The translations under genes and the position numbers were made by a program. From NCBI RefSeq assembly GCF_026151205.1, contig NC_087084.1:8357394-8421393 (forward strand): a stretch of DNA of 64,000 nucleotides, written 5' to 3'. Of the stretch, positions 49,705 through 61,070 are shown piece after piece. The stretch's first letter is position 1. Each line of letters starts with the position of its first letter. The notes beneath the pieces were generated by a model. It made no database searches and was not told where the DNA came from. It saw only the letters and a program-made list of their open reading frames with translations. This DNA comes from Bolinopsis microptera. Taxonomy: Eukaryota > Ctenophora > Tentaculata > Lobata > Bolinopsidae.

Positions 49705-50689
49705 TTAAAGCTCTAGTCGTTTTGTAGTGTATCGTTTAGGGTTCTTTCTTTAGGTTTGTAGTTATCGTTTACCTGGAACTGGTGAAAATATTAGTATGTC
49801 CGTTTTAATGGATCCGTTTTTACTTCTATTCATGCGGATTAGTTTCCGAGTTTCCGAGTTTTCCTTCAGTTAAAGTTTAACGGATTTTCAGAGTATAAAA
49901 CGTTAGCACTTAGCAGTGTTATGTATCATCGCAACATATATAATGTAATGTATCTTGTTGATTGTTTCGAACTATATAAGTAAGTAACGATTTGAGCATG
50001 TAAAAGGAGTTTGGGATATTATTATGTTATATTTACTAATTTATTTTGTAAACAATTTGGACCACATAATTAATTAAAATTTCGAAACTATTTAGAATAC
50101 AGCCTATCTGTAGCATTTATTTAATATAAAGAAACCCACTAAAAAGGGTCAAAAGACTTTCAGGAGACATTAATGTTTGAAATTTATAATTCTTTTTTTT
50201 CAATATTGCCATTTTAAACATTTTTGGCCTTTTTTTCGTCTTCGACACAATTAGAAACTTTAAAAATTATGAGGTTTTGGCTTATATCATTAAACCTTCC
50301 AATTAAATTTTCAAAATAGTCTTTGTTGCAAGAATAATTCTATTGTATTTATTCTATCTATTGTCGATTTAAATTATTGACTAATTCATTAGTTCCAATA
50401 TTAGCATCTTCATTTTGTTTAAGCATTCTTAGCTAGATCATCATTGAAATATCATTAAATACATACCTGCACTGGCAAGCATTGATGAAAATTAGTTCCT
50501 CGGCTCTATGCCAGTCTTGTTTGTCCAATAGTTTTAGCTTTAAATGTACCCGAAGTTAATTACAACATTATTAATTAGATTATTACGCTCACAACCTGGA
50601 TTGTATGTAATATTTTATTAATAAATTAATTAATTGGTTAATTAATTAATTAAATTTAGGTTAATTAACTAAATTCCTTCCTCACGCAG
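49705..50689. other. 3' UTR of exon A and intron
   Basis: AT-rich; an ATTAAA sits at the stop and later TTAATTAA repeats (50620-50670). No gene. Confidence 0.4.
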
Positions 50690-50869
50690 CCGTTCCTGGA
50701 TCACATAGACACGAACCTGCACAAGAAGAGATTCACAGCCTACGTCAAGGACAAGCTAACTAGCAAGAAGAAAAAGGTTCATCCCTGCGAAATGTGCCAC
50801 CTTGTCTTCACTGCTTCCTTAGATCTAGCAAATCATCAGATCGGGGAGATTCATCTTGCTGTTACCTCC
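50690..50869 (+). CDS. Zinc-finger SR-like gene, exon 10B (completes finger 1, adds finger 2)
   Basis: 180 nt, phase 0 to 0, acceptor cacgcag and donor GTAAGT. It encodes PFLDHIDTNLHKKRF, which supplies both histidines of finger 1 (CX2CX12HX5H), then HPCEMCHLVFTASLDLANH and EIH for finger 2 with the same spacing. This spacing is that of U1/matrin-type RNA-binding fingers. Confidence 0.75.
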
Positions 50870-51648
50870 GTAAGTTGGGTAATGTTTCCGAAATTGTTAG
50901 TTGTTCGTAGGTAATGTAGTGTAAAATAGAGACGGCCAACCAGATCAGTCCTACAAGGGCGTACCTGTGATTACACACTGCACTCACACAGCCGTATCAC
51001 GACCAATAATCACAATAACGCACGGTAAACAGTATCGTACACTAGTTCAACAGGGTGGATACGATATTTAGTATCGTATGATTAGTTAAATAGGAAGCTG
51101 GAAGATACGATATGTATAATATGTAGTATCGGGTAATGAGTTAAATACGAAGGTGCTAGTATCGTACAATAATGTAACCACAAACCTTCACAAGCAGTCA
51201 GCGTCAGTGCTGTAACGGGATTATGTATACGATAAAACGGGTATCGCTCTAAACTCTTATACACAATTAGGTGCAGTATTACATTCAATTCGATCGAATG
51301 ACTATAATTTGAATTCTAAGTTAGGGATGTACAAAGGAAACAGAAAATTCGAACAATAAGTTTCGGAAGTAAAAATATATAAACTTTGACCAACAAATCT
51401 TCACTAACCTATCTAATCTTACACTCATCCAAATGGTTTTTTCCACTATTAACTAGAATATTCTAAAATGATAACTATGCTAATATACTGCTGTAACCAT
51501 TTTACCACACATCACTATATCGGGGGACTATAATATCCCCCGGGAAGAATGAAGATTTAATCGACGCTCGTAACAAACAAATATCCAAAAAATCCCTGTG
51601 ATATAAATCACGTGATCTCATAAATAAAATCCACACATTTCACTACAG

Positions 51649-52326
51649 GAGGTGAGTTTAAGTCCTGCCAGAGAAGAAAAGAAAGAAGAGGGATGTCAGG
51701 AACCTGTGGCAGCTGCTGCAGGGAGCTCAAATAGGGGAGAAAAAAGAAGAGAGATAGAAAGGGAGGTTAGCGAACGGAGAGGATACCATCCCAACCAGCA
51801 TGAAATACCTCCTCCCCCACCACCCACTTACTACGACCAGAGGCAGGTGGAAAGTTTCTGTCATGACGTTTATGATGCGAATTTGGTAGTGGAAGAGCAA
51901 ACGGCAAACGAGAGCATTCGAGTAGAGGTGTTTAGGAGGGAGAGTGTGATAAAGCACGGAAAAGATCTGTTGACGGTGTCGAGAGTGAGAATGGAGAAGA
52001 TGATGAGAGAGGCGAGAACAAAGGAGGATGTGTTGGAGATTTTGAAGTTTATCCAGACTCAGATGGTGGGACAGCGAGTATACCTGACGGAGAGAGTGAA
52101 AGCGAGGTGTGAGGAGTTAGTGGGAGAGGGGAAGATGATGCCGGGTAAGGGGTACGGACATTATAGATCAGATATGAGAGGAAACAGTAAGTTCCTGGGA
52201 TGGTATGTCCAAAAAATCAACAAGCTTATGGACACGGCGAGGGAGGCAGAGAGGATACCGCCGGAGAGTCTAATATCAGGGATGTTGGGTCTGACGAGAA
52301 TCTGCACTCTCCACGCTCGGTTTTAG
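51649..52326 (+). CDS. Zinc-finger SR-like gene, terminal exon 11B
   Basis: Acceptor ttcactacag, phase 0, 225 codons to TAG. Encodes a Glu/Arg-rich segment, PPPPPP, then helices (RMEKMMREARTKEDVLEILK, QKINKLMDTAREAERIP) and ends TLHARF. The acceptor lies only 12 bp inside the left inverted-repeat arm's inner edge. Codon content and length argue for a real exon; whether it originally belonged to the host gene or the element is open. Confidence 0.6.
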   Translation, partial: EVSLSPAREEKKEEGCQEPVAAAAGSSNRGEKRREIEREVSERRGYHPNQHEIPPPPPPTYYDQRQVESFCHDVYDANLVVEEQTANESIRVEVFRRESVIKHGKDLLTVSRVRMEKMMREARTKEDVLEILKFIQTQMVGQRVYLTERVKARCEELVGEGKMMPGKGYGHYRSDMRGNSKFLGWYVQKINKLMDTAREAERIPPESLISGMLGLTRICTLHARF

Positions 52327-52344
52327 GTATTTGAGTAAGTAGAA

Positions 52345-52535
52345 GTTCGTACCTTGTGTACAGAACATTTTGAGTATGGTTAGTAATGGGAGGTTCGTAC
52401 CTTGTGTACAGAACAATTTGAGTATGGTTAGTAATGGGAGGTTCGTACCTTGTGTACAGAACATATTGAGTATGGTTAGTAATTGGAGGTTCGTACCTTG
52501 TGTACAGGACATAGTAAGTAGTAGGAGTAGTAACT
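52345..52535 (+). repeat. 48-bp tandem repeat, four copies
   Basis: GTTCGTACCTTGTGTACAGA recurs at 52345, 52393, 52441 and 52489, exactly 48 bp apart, in the 3' UTR of exon 11B. Confidence 0.95.
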
Positions 52536-52636
52536 TGGGGAGTATTGAAGGAGGTCGAAGGATCAACAGCAGGTGGAGAGTGCAGGAGACGGTACTACAT
52601 CTTCGTCAGTCAAAGAACATCAGAGACAGTTTAGAA

Positions 52637-52762
52637 GGGACAGTTTAGGAGGGACAGTTTAGGAGGAACAGTTTGGAAGGGACAGTTTAGGAGGGACAGT
52701 TTAGGAGGGACAGTTTAGGAGGGACAGTTTAGGAGGGACAGTTTAGGAGGGACAGTTTAGGA
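52637..52762 (+). repeat. 14-bp minisatellite (GGGACAGTTTAGGA)
   Basis: About nine tandem units, mostly perfect, near the end of the probable 3' UTR. Confidence 0.95.
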
Positions 52763-53519
52763 GAGAGTATAGGGTAGCAAGTGTGTAATTTTTTCCTTTT
52801 CACCCTTTTGAAAAAAGGCAATAGTGAAAGGTTACGAATGGAGGTTTTTGCAGAAAAACGTGGATTTTGGAGAACGAGATAGGTGGGTTTAAATATGTCG
52901 TGTGTTCGTTCGTTACCATGCAACGAAAAAGTTGGGCGCGCGCGAGGATTGCTTGCGGAGATGTGATGTATAGATAGCCTGTGATCTATGAATGCGCGGC
53001 GCGACTGTGTATATGATGCATGTAATGTATAATATTACTATTAGGTAATACACCCAATTTGTACGTGGCACGCGTAGTGTATTGATGTGTACACGAGTAT
53101 ATATAATTGATTCACGATGTCAATCCTTCGCAGCTCGGTGAGGCACAGTGGTGCATCTCGCCGATCTACCGAAGGTAGAGAAGCGTTGGTTGCGAGAAGC
53201 GTTGGTTGCGAGAACCATTATTTGATGCGCGCGCGCGACCCAGTAGTGCATTGCGCTACAAATATATAATAGTTTACCTTTGCTGATAATTTCTTGAATT
53301 ACAGATACAAGTTAAGTTCTACGGCAATTGAACTGAATTTCAAGTGTTTCCCGTATTTGATGCATAATTGATCAATATTATTATCATGAAGATTGAAGTG
53401 AGCTGATTGGAGCTTATAGTTATACTTAAATTTATAGTAAATGTGAAATGGAAATCTAGCGTCCGCCAAAACGAAACAACGGGCGCAATTCTTGTTGTAT
53501 CACGTGTCGTGTAATGAAA
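52763..53519. other. Interior of the inverted-repeat element, no gene
   Basis: Several CG-rich alternating blocks (gcgcgcgcgac near 53228) and a direct repeat agaagcgttggttgcg (about 53179 and 53196). No ORF with domains. Confidence 0.4.
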
Positions 53520-54512
53520 CCTGTGGATTTTATTTATGAGATCACGTGATTTATATCACGGGGATTTTTTTAATATTTGTTTGTTACGAGCATTTTTTAT
53601 ATGCGCGTAATTGTTTCAAAGTTTATATATATATATTATGTTTACTTTCGAAACTTATTGTTCGAATTCTCTGTTTCCTTTGTACATCCTTAACTTAGGA
53701 TTCAAATTATAGTCATTCCATAAAATTAAAAGTAATACTGCATCTTATTGTGTATAAGAGTTTAGAGCGATACCCGTTTTATCGTATTTATAATCCCGTT
53801 ACAGGCTACACTCTACAGCACTGACTGCTTGTGAAGGTTTGTGGTTCCATTATTGTACGATACTAGCACCTTCGTATTTAACTCATTACACGATACTACA
53901 TATCTAATCGTATCTTCCTATTTAACTAATCATACGATACTTAATATCGTATCCACCCTGTTGAACCCGTGTACGATACTGTTTACCGTGCGTTATTGTG
54001 ATTATTGGTCGCTATACGGCTGAGTGAGTGCAGTGTGTAGTGTGAGAATACTTGTGAGCAGGCAGAGTTTATCACAGATACGCCCTTGTAGGACTAGTCT
54101 GGTAAGCCGCCCCTATTTTACACTATAAAGCTTTAAAATCAATATTTAGATAAGACCATGATCAAATTGTCGTTATAAATCTTTATAAAATTCCAATAGA
54201 TCTAACCTGATTCTATAGTAAGCTTAGGTAAATAACAATGACTAACCCACACCTCTGCAGAAGATGGGACCCCGCCCTGATGTTACCGGAGCAGAACAAA
54301 CCAAGGCGTACCCGGTATCCTGGTCTCACCTCCCTACTAACAGTACGCCTCTTTTTACACACTCTTATTATTGATTTTAAACTTATAGTGTTTATCAATA
54401 TTATCATAGCATTAGGGATCTAGGTAGTATCATTAGGGATCTAGGCAGTATCCAAGAAGCCCGACTAATTATGACATGATGGTAAACAGATCATAATATT
54501 AATTATGGTATC

Positions 54513-55320
54513 TTGGATGCAATTAGATACGATATGTTTACCATGCCCATCTCAGTAACTCCCTCCACTGCAGTGGTTAAGGGGGAGATAAATGCGGAAA
54601 TGTCCGGGGGAGACCGAAAAAAGCCCCACACTAAGCGCCCCCGGGTCAAGCGGTCTAAAGAGGCCACAGCCCGCCGCAACCAGAAAACACACTCAACACA
54701 GGCAAAAAACAAAGCTAAAAAAGCAGCTGCTAACCACAATGCACAGTGGTCAAGCACTGCACCCACCGCCACCCACCAACCATCCAGAACCTGCAGGCCG
54801 GGCCCGTCGTTTAATGTTCAGGTAGCTCTGAACTCGGGCTCACCTACGGAAGAGGCACGCCGGGATCTCATGAGGTTCCTGGCGTCGCGGATCGCGGAAA
54901 TGACCTCGACATCCGTGTCAATCTCACTTAGAGATAGCCGGATAGTCAGGGATCAGGTTGTCCTGGTGTGCGATGACAGGGCCTCCCAGAGCGTAGTGAC
55001 AGAGCTGCTTGGAGACAGGGAAGATCTCAGGGTCGTCACTGGACCCACGTGGCGACGTTACGCATTCGGAGGGCCCGGATACCTCACTAACCTCACTGGT
55101 GGGCAAATTGTTTGAAGTTTCTCCAACGGCAGAATCCGGACTTGCCCGCTAACTCGTTGAACTTTGTGTCCATTAACAAGGGGGGCTGCAGCCCGACAGT
55201 GTACGTGGACGTTGGTGAGGCTGGCCATATCTACTTAAGTGGGAATGGCTGCAAACTCAATACTATGACCACTACTGTCACGCTGCGACCAGCCAACAGC
55301 AGTAGTCAGCGCACCAATTA
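54513..55320 (+). pseudogene. Retroelement-type ORF with DUF4780-like domain, frame-broken
   Basis: Two overlapping frames. The first (to 55115) has a basic Lys/Arg/Ala-rich stretch followed by FNVQVALN, RIAEMTSTSVSISL and VVLVCDDRASQSVV. The second frame (from 55112) gives FLQRQNPDLPANSLNFVSI, PTVYVDVGEAGHIYL and TTTVTLRP. Together they follow the layout of DUF4780-like proteins encoded next to retroelement RTs in arthropods and others. A frame change near 55112 separates the halves, so it is probably dead. The first-frame start near 54513 is not ATG; an ATG follows at about 54534. Confidence 0.55.
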
Positions 55321-55432
55321 AGGTGACTGACTCACTGGCCACCTCGAATGGCCAGAGCCCGAGGACCTCATCTTCGGACACAAATTTTTATCAATTTTAT
55401 CAATTTTAACAAACAAAAAAAAACCTGCTTTC

Positions 55433-55675
55433 TTGGGGCGGCCAACGAAATTAGCAAAAAAAATTGAGGTGAGAAAGATTAAAACTTTATTCAACTGGAT
55501 GAGGAAATGGAAATTTTCAGAACCTCTAAATAGTCTAACAGATTTTCACAGATTTAACAGTAAACTATTTTCTTCAGAAATGACAGTGAGTGATGCTATC
55601 AAAGACGAACAAGAGTTCGCTAAAACCTTCTGTTACGAGTGCCGACTGAAACTCAACAGTCCTGAGGTAAACTAA
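55433..55675 (+). CDS. Unknown small ORF or exon
   Basis: It reads GRPTKLAKKIEVRKIKTLF, WMRKWKFSEP and later TFCYECRLKLNSPE, ending at a GTAAAC that could be a donor. The terminal CYEC looks like half a zinc site. The frame is open upstream to an A-rich tract. Function unknown. Confidence 0.35.
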   Translation: MGRPTKLAKKIEVRKIKTLFNWMRKWKFSEPLNSLTDFHRFNSKLFSSEMTVSDAIKDEQEFAKTFCYECRLKLNSPEVN

Positions 55676-55976
55676 ACTTCTAAATTGCTTGATATTTCGT
55701 TTAAGTAATTTTAAAAGTCACATCTATTTTATTTTGAGTCTCACTTCCGGCTCTTAGAACGGTCACAACATTTACAGTGGTGACTGGTGAGTGGCTCTAG
55801 ATCGGTTCTGAACCGGATATAAATTATAAACATGTTGAAGAAAAGGTCCCGACCACCCCTGGATAAGTTTTTGACTTGACTGCGCTCGTTATAGAGAGGT
55901 TATCAGTGTTTAGTGTTTGTTAATTGGCCTTATTCTTCAAGCTTATCAATCTGCTATTACTTGACATGATGATGAG

Positions 55977-57580
55977 GACACGTTCATAAAAAGGTGGCAC
56001 TAGAGATTGATTTTTCACTGCCAAAATTGTGTGAAGCATTTTAAAATACTTGTATCTCAAGGAGTATGCTATGAAAGTTAACCAAGTTTTAATATGTGGT
56101 CCAAAAAGATTCAAATATCACATAATTAAGTCATTCATCTCTTTATATCTGTTAATTGTTCAGATATGAGCCAGAAATCACAAAATATTCATTTCTTGCA
56201 CCTCTAATGATGAATTTACATTCTGTGAGTGTGTCCTGCTTCTCAATGTGATTATTGAACCTTTTTGAGATAGTTGAGTGTTAAAAGTGCAAAGAATCAC
56301 CGGTTAAATGTGGAGTTACGATGCAATTATCACACACAGGGTTAATTCTGACTAAGTGTTTTAGAATGATGAATGTGATATGAATATCAACGGAACGATT
56401 GTAACAATGAACTCTATCAATCACAATTATAGCATGCTAACTAATATTTAGAGAATTTAGACGGTTAAAAGTGCAATAATGAGTCAAAAATCACATAAAT
56501 GAGCATGTATTGTAATGATGCTGTATCAGGGGAATCTATCACTTTTTGGCTCTATATCAGGTTGGTATTCATAGTAAATCTGCAGTGATTTGTTGTGACA
56601 CTTGTTTATGGTCATGGAGAAGTTCGTTATTAGAGTAATAGTGGAATCAATAATCACAAACACTGATTTTAAACAGGGTAAACTAGGCAAGTACTTTTAC
56701 AGCTCAAGCCATGATAATTTTGTCGCCATAATGTGACAAATGAATCATATCAGTAACATATAATACTTAATCGGATTTTTGAAATGTGATTATCGATTCA
56801 TTACCTTTACTTTCAAAATGTCATTACAACTTGAACATTACGTATGATTCAATTATCACACTTTAAAGGAAATTACATATTTGGTAGCCAGATTTGTGTG
56901 ATTTTTGAATCATTTAAGCACCGAGATCAAAAATTATCGCTCAAAGGCCTTCAATATGGTATAAGCTTAGACATGGATTCAAAAATCACATAATAAGAAT
57001 CATAGAATGGATATGAATTGTCATATCGTGCACTTAATTTAAGGCTTACTATAGTGTGACTTAATAGCGCACCTTTAACGAAAATGTGATTTTTGAATCA
57101 TATTAACTGGTTTTAATACTATTTAATACTATTTTGTACCCTAAAAAATGATAGAAAGCCAATAAAAACGTAAGATGATTCAATAATCACTGTTCAAAAT
57201 AGGCTCATTTCCAACGTTTAAGTTGTGATTTTTGAATCATTTTGGCACCAATAACAATTTCAGATTATAAGACATTCCATTCCTTACATGCATTATAATC
57301 ACCATATCAATTTTGGCGTCTTTGTGAATAGTACTTTTCAGATTATCTAGTGTTGATTCATCTTGCATTTCTAATTGTGTGATATTTGAATCATTGGCAC
57401 ACAAATAACGATAACTTCTGTGATATAAGCACTAGAGACTCCGTGATTTCAGGATCATGAAATTTAATCGAATTTCTAAAGGTATAGATAGATATATATC
57501 AACCAACAAAGAACAATGACTATTTTTAAAACGCATTTAAAAAAATCAATCTCTAGTGCCACCTTTTTTTGAACGTGTCC
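55977..57580. mobile_element. 1.6-kb TIR element packed with a TGTGATTTTTGAATCAT motif
   Basis: Terminal inverted repeats of about 40 bp (55977-56016, GGACACGTTCATAAAAAGG...; 57541-57580) enclose a non-coding interior and are flanked by ATGA on both sides (55973-55976 and 57581-57584). The motif occurs directly at about 56897, 57085, 57224 and 57378, and inverted at about 56846, 56974 and 57173, with many weaker versions. It is probably a non-autonomous DNA transposon of the same style as 20398-22319. Confidence 0.85.
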
Positions 57581-57950
57581 ATGAGGAAAAAAAGTAGTAT
57601 ATAAACTTGGCTATTTTATAAACAGAATGTCCCCTAAACATGTTGTTTACAAAATTACAGTTTACACCTATTAACATTGCAATCTGATATTCTGATTATC
57701 ATTTTTTTGTTTAGCAACAATCTCTATATTATTTTAATTATATATTTATCGCCGTGCCGTGGTTAAAATACGATACATTATTTTTTCAAACAGCGCGTAC
57801 ACGGCGTGAACCTGTTTATAGTTATACGCCGAATGCGCCGTTTTACGTAATTTTGGCAAGAATTTTTTGAAACTGTTAAAAATTGCTCTCAACACTTCAA
57901 CATGGCATTATTCTAGTATAGAGAGAAACTTAAACATTATTTTCACTTAC

Positions 57951-58238
57951 CGGTTGAGTAGTAAGCAGTAATTTCTCTCATAGCGATCATTCCTTCATAC
58001 TCATTCTCGGCCCGAATAACACTGAATTTAACCCTGTTCGCGCACACATATTCTCCGCACTCAATATCATAGTTCTGGTCTTCACCATCTCTTGTCCGCA
58101 ACACACCACATAGAGTCTGCTTACCAGTGGAGGAGTTCACCACTAAGATGTTTACGTTTCCATCTATGCAGTTTTCTGCTATATACCCATCAAAAGTTGA
58201 TTCCTGTGATGCCGTCACCGCTTTTATTGCAACCAATC
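57951..58238 (-). CDS. Discoidin/galactose-binding-like domain exon
   Basis: 288 nt, phase 1 to 1, acceptor ttcatcag and donor GTAAGT in minus sense. It encodes GLVAIKAVTASQESTFDGY, AENCIDGNVN, CGVLRTRDG, CGEYVCANRVKFSVI and MREITAYYSTG. The start and IDGN segments resemble F5/8-type C or fucolectin-like carbohydrate-binding modules; four cysteines suggest an extracellular fold. No terminal exon was found to its left, where the TIR element lies. Confidence 0.55.
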
Positions 58239-58482
58239 CTGATGAAATTGTAACAGGGAAACTTATCGATCAATCATAATCATGAAGATTAAGTTCTGTT
58301 ACGATGAAAAAAATCTTGCGCTGATTCTCTTTTCAACTTTGTATTGGATAAATAATAAGTTATAGTTGTTTTTTGAATGATCAAATCTTGAGGGAGCTAA
58401 ATTCGACATAATATTTCTAACGGTGCAAACATTGATTGTCACGTCATAATATGTGTAGTATGTACTAAATAGACTCTATTAC

Positions 58483-58540
58483 CAGTGTCAGCGATGCAGA
58501 AGAGGCTCACAAGTGCTGAAAGTACCCACTTTATATCCAT
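58483..58540 (-). CDS. Signal-peptide exon of the discoidin-like gene
   Basis: ATG at 58540 (minus) gives MDIKWVLSALVSLFCIADT, a clear hydrophobic signal peptide, ending at a GTAATA donor with one base carried. This fits the acceptor phase of the exon at 57951-58238. The exon closely parallels the signal-peptide exon at 62965-63025. Confidence 0.75.
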
Positions 58541-59523
58541 TCTGCTTTAACTTACTGAGTAATTATCAAGACGAGATCATGCTGTAGATGTTTCTGAATT
58601 ATTTTTGCCAAAACGAATTCAAGTTAGATAATTTCAAAACTAGAAGTAAATAATTGATCGCGCCAGGTGGAAAAGTAAAAACAATATTATTCTCAAGATA
58701 CAAAATTGCTAGTTGATCGGTTTAATAAAAAGGTATAAAACTTCTGCTTTTTTAGTCGAAACTTAAGATGCATTTACATGACCATAGCCATGACATCCAG
58801 ACACACTAACAAGATTAGAGACTTATACAATTAATGAACTTCAAACTCTTAACGAAATAATCCACAGAGCACAAACTAACCTGATATATTATTCCTGGAT
58901 TAATTTCTGGTTGGCGCTCCGTTATCCTGGTAACCTTGGTAACCTTGCGCATTTAATGCACATGGCTGTCCGGTCTGCCTCCACGAGGGTCATTTCCTTA
59001 TTTAATTAATAATTAGGATCTCTGCTAGATCATCTTCACTGGTAATAACACGTGTTTTCCTTCTAAATCCATTTATTGGGGAATATTATAACAGCTATAA
59101 TGTTTTGTTCGACGTTTCCTAAATTAACAGTGGCGTGAATAATTGCACCAATTATATCGGAGTAACTCAATTATCCTTGCTTTCTAGTGAGGACTAAGAA
59201 ATTTTAAACGATTCTTTTAGGGGACGTCCATTAAACTGGGTGTGAATTATGCGAAGAGAAAGACTACTGCTGCTGAAAGTTTTGTGAATATCAAAAACTA
59301 GGTGGATGATTTTCATATAATGCAGAGACATTATTTCACAAACAACAAGTCCCTATTACATGTTGTTTGAAAAATTATGCCACTGATTTTAAAACAAACG
59401 GATGTAACTTAACATACTTCTCAGTACAGTTTATTATCTCAATCTTCTAAACTTTAACATCAATTGATAATACTAGTAGTATTATACAATTACATATCTA
59501 TAATACAGTTCTATAACACCCAC
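58541..59523 (-). promoter_or_regulatory. Probable promoter region of the discoidin-like gene
   Basis: No coding sequence. The block near 58840-58990 (cttcaaactcttaacgaaataa, ggcgctccgtta, tggtaacc, catggctg) is echoed in the same order near 63470-63610, upstream of the neighbouring gene. This suggests duplicated regulatory DNA. No transcription start is visible. Confidence 0.4.
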
Positions 59524-59718
59524 CTAAATTATAGAGACAACCTGGTTGTTCATTAAAGAAGTATCGAGTATCCCCCACACACGTGACACTATTATCACCA
59601 CGTGGAGAGTAGGCCAGATCACATGACAGCGGTATCACGGTACTCTGCTCCACTGGGAACACGTGGTCTGTAGTCACGTGATACCAGGATTCTGGTAGTC
59701 CACTGCACTTGATACTAT
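59524..59718 (-). CDS. Sushi/CCP domain exon
   Basis: 195 nt, phase 1 to 1, acceptor caccttcag and donor GTGGGT. It encodes a four-cysteine CCP module: KCSGLPESWYHV, VIPLSCDLAYSPRGDNSVTC and NEQPGCL. Sushi domains mediate extracellular protein binding. The next exon downstream is not certain; phase would allow splicing to 58238. Confidence 0.7.
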
Positions 59719-60051
59719 CTGAAGGTGTTGGATTTGTTATGCCTTATTTTGCAATATTGTGTTTTATTCATCGTATATTTTGAGAGATTTTTATAATTTA
59801 CTCTTCGTTTAAATAGCGGACATGTAAAATTGAACTTTACAAGGAGCCTGCGCCTGACCATAGGTGCAGATTTCGTTTTGAGGTGAACTTTTAAGTTCCC
59901 GAGAAATTTTCTTAAGTTTGCTTTTTTTTCCTCCTCGGGCACATTCGTAACCTACGGGCCAGGTAAACCTAAACTACATATTGACCGTTATGTACGTCGG
60001 TATCTGTTGAGGAGCCAAATCATCTGAAAAGCCCTTAGCCTATATTTTGCT
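59719..60051. other. Intron sequence, possible retroelement trace
   Basis: No clear gene. A short minus-strand frame (KANLRKFLGNLKVHLKTKSA) is without recognised domains. Confidence 0.3.
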
Positions 60052-60240
60052 CAGGCACGTAGCCAGGATTTTTCTTGGGGGGGGGGGGGCTGTCGGCGAA
60101 CGAAGCTGCAAGCTGTGGCAGGGGTCTGGGGGCGCGGCCTCCAGCGGGGTCCAGGTAAGGGGCGGACCACATTGGCGGGGGCTAGGGGGGCACAGTCCCC
60201 CGGAAAAATTTTGCGAAATAGGGTGTTTTAGGCTAAATTG
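60052..60240 (-). repeat. GC-rich repeat, third copy (inverted)
   Basis: Matches the 30.8-31.3 kb repeat in the opposite orientation: acgtagccaggatttttctt, G run, ggggtctgggggcg, ccggaaaaattttgcg. It lies in an intron of the Ig/sushi gene. Confidence 0.8.
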
Positions 60241-60615
60241 AAAGTTTAATGAATTTACAAAAATGTATGGTTTGGCATAAACATTGCCTACAATCCTGAC
60301 CTGAGTAATTTACCCCTTTGAGACTTAATTTTTGGGTTGAAAATTAAGTTTATCGAGAGGAAGTGAAAAATCTCTGGTTCAAATTTGGATTTGAAGCCAT
60401 GTTTAATTTTTTTTCCGGAAAAAATTTATGTTTGCTTTTAATTTTTATGGTGCCGACGGCACCTGAAATCGACGAAATCTGCAGGGGTGTGCGCCTCTGC
60501 AGTCTGCACAAAGAGCCTCGGGTACACTGGGTTTAAAAAAAGGTTGACTAATGTTATAATTTACAACTTTGATAGTCCTCTCTTATCAAATGAATGTTTG
60601 CGTTTAAAAACATAC

Positions 60616-60909
60616 CATCAATGTTAAGATTAACAATGGTATCAAAGTGGTAGGAATCTGGAAACGACCCGGAAGTGACTCTGCAAGTGTAGGCAGTATC
60701 TTCTTCCACAAGAGTTTCGTCCACAGTTAGAGTTGATGTCTGCGTTCCTGCAGAGTGGCTTCCTTGGAGAGGGGTGAACTTAATATTGTCTGAAACTGGT
60801 CCTGTACTTGTTAGCCAGGTCACTGTTGCTGTTTCTGTTATACCAGTGATAACACACGATACTGTTGTAGTAGAGCCTTTCATTACTTCTTTATTCACTG
60901 ATTTGACAT
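60616..60909 (-). CDS. Ig-like domain exon 2
   Basis: 294 nt, phase 1 to 1, acceptor acttcag and donor GTATGT. It encodes an Ig fold with TVSCVITGI and CRVTSG supplying the disulphide cysteines, VTWLTSTGP as the tryptophan strand and DTAYTCRV in the F strand. It is a tandem duplicate of the exon at 61071-61364, same length and phase. Confidence 0.8.
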
Positions 60910-61070
60910 CTGAAGTAATTTTTGGTATTAATGAATAGCCACAATTTTACAATCTACAACACTCAGATGATATACAATTTTCATTGATTTGATACAAATT
61001 GATTTCTGGCAGTGAGACAGAAATTCGTAATGAAATCCAAAACTGCATTGCAAAATGATTGTCAGCATAC

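Larger units (their letters stand above)
50917..54126. mobile_element. Long inverted repeat (arms ~0.7 and 0.6 kb) around the last exon
   Basis: Left arm 50917-51636 and right arm about 53520-54126 are reverse complements with small indels. The outer ends are tagtgtaaaatag and its complement; the inner ends include gatataaatcacgtgatctc. The 1.9-kb interior holds exon 51649-52326. Arm similarity of very roughly 90% by eye suggests a single element with long terminal inverted repeats. No transposase was seen. Confidence 0.85.
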
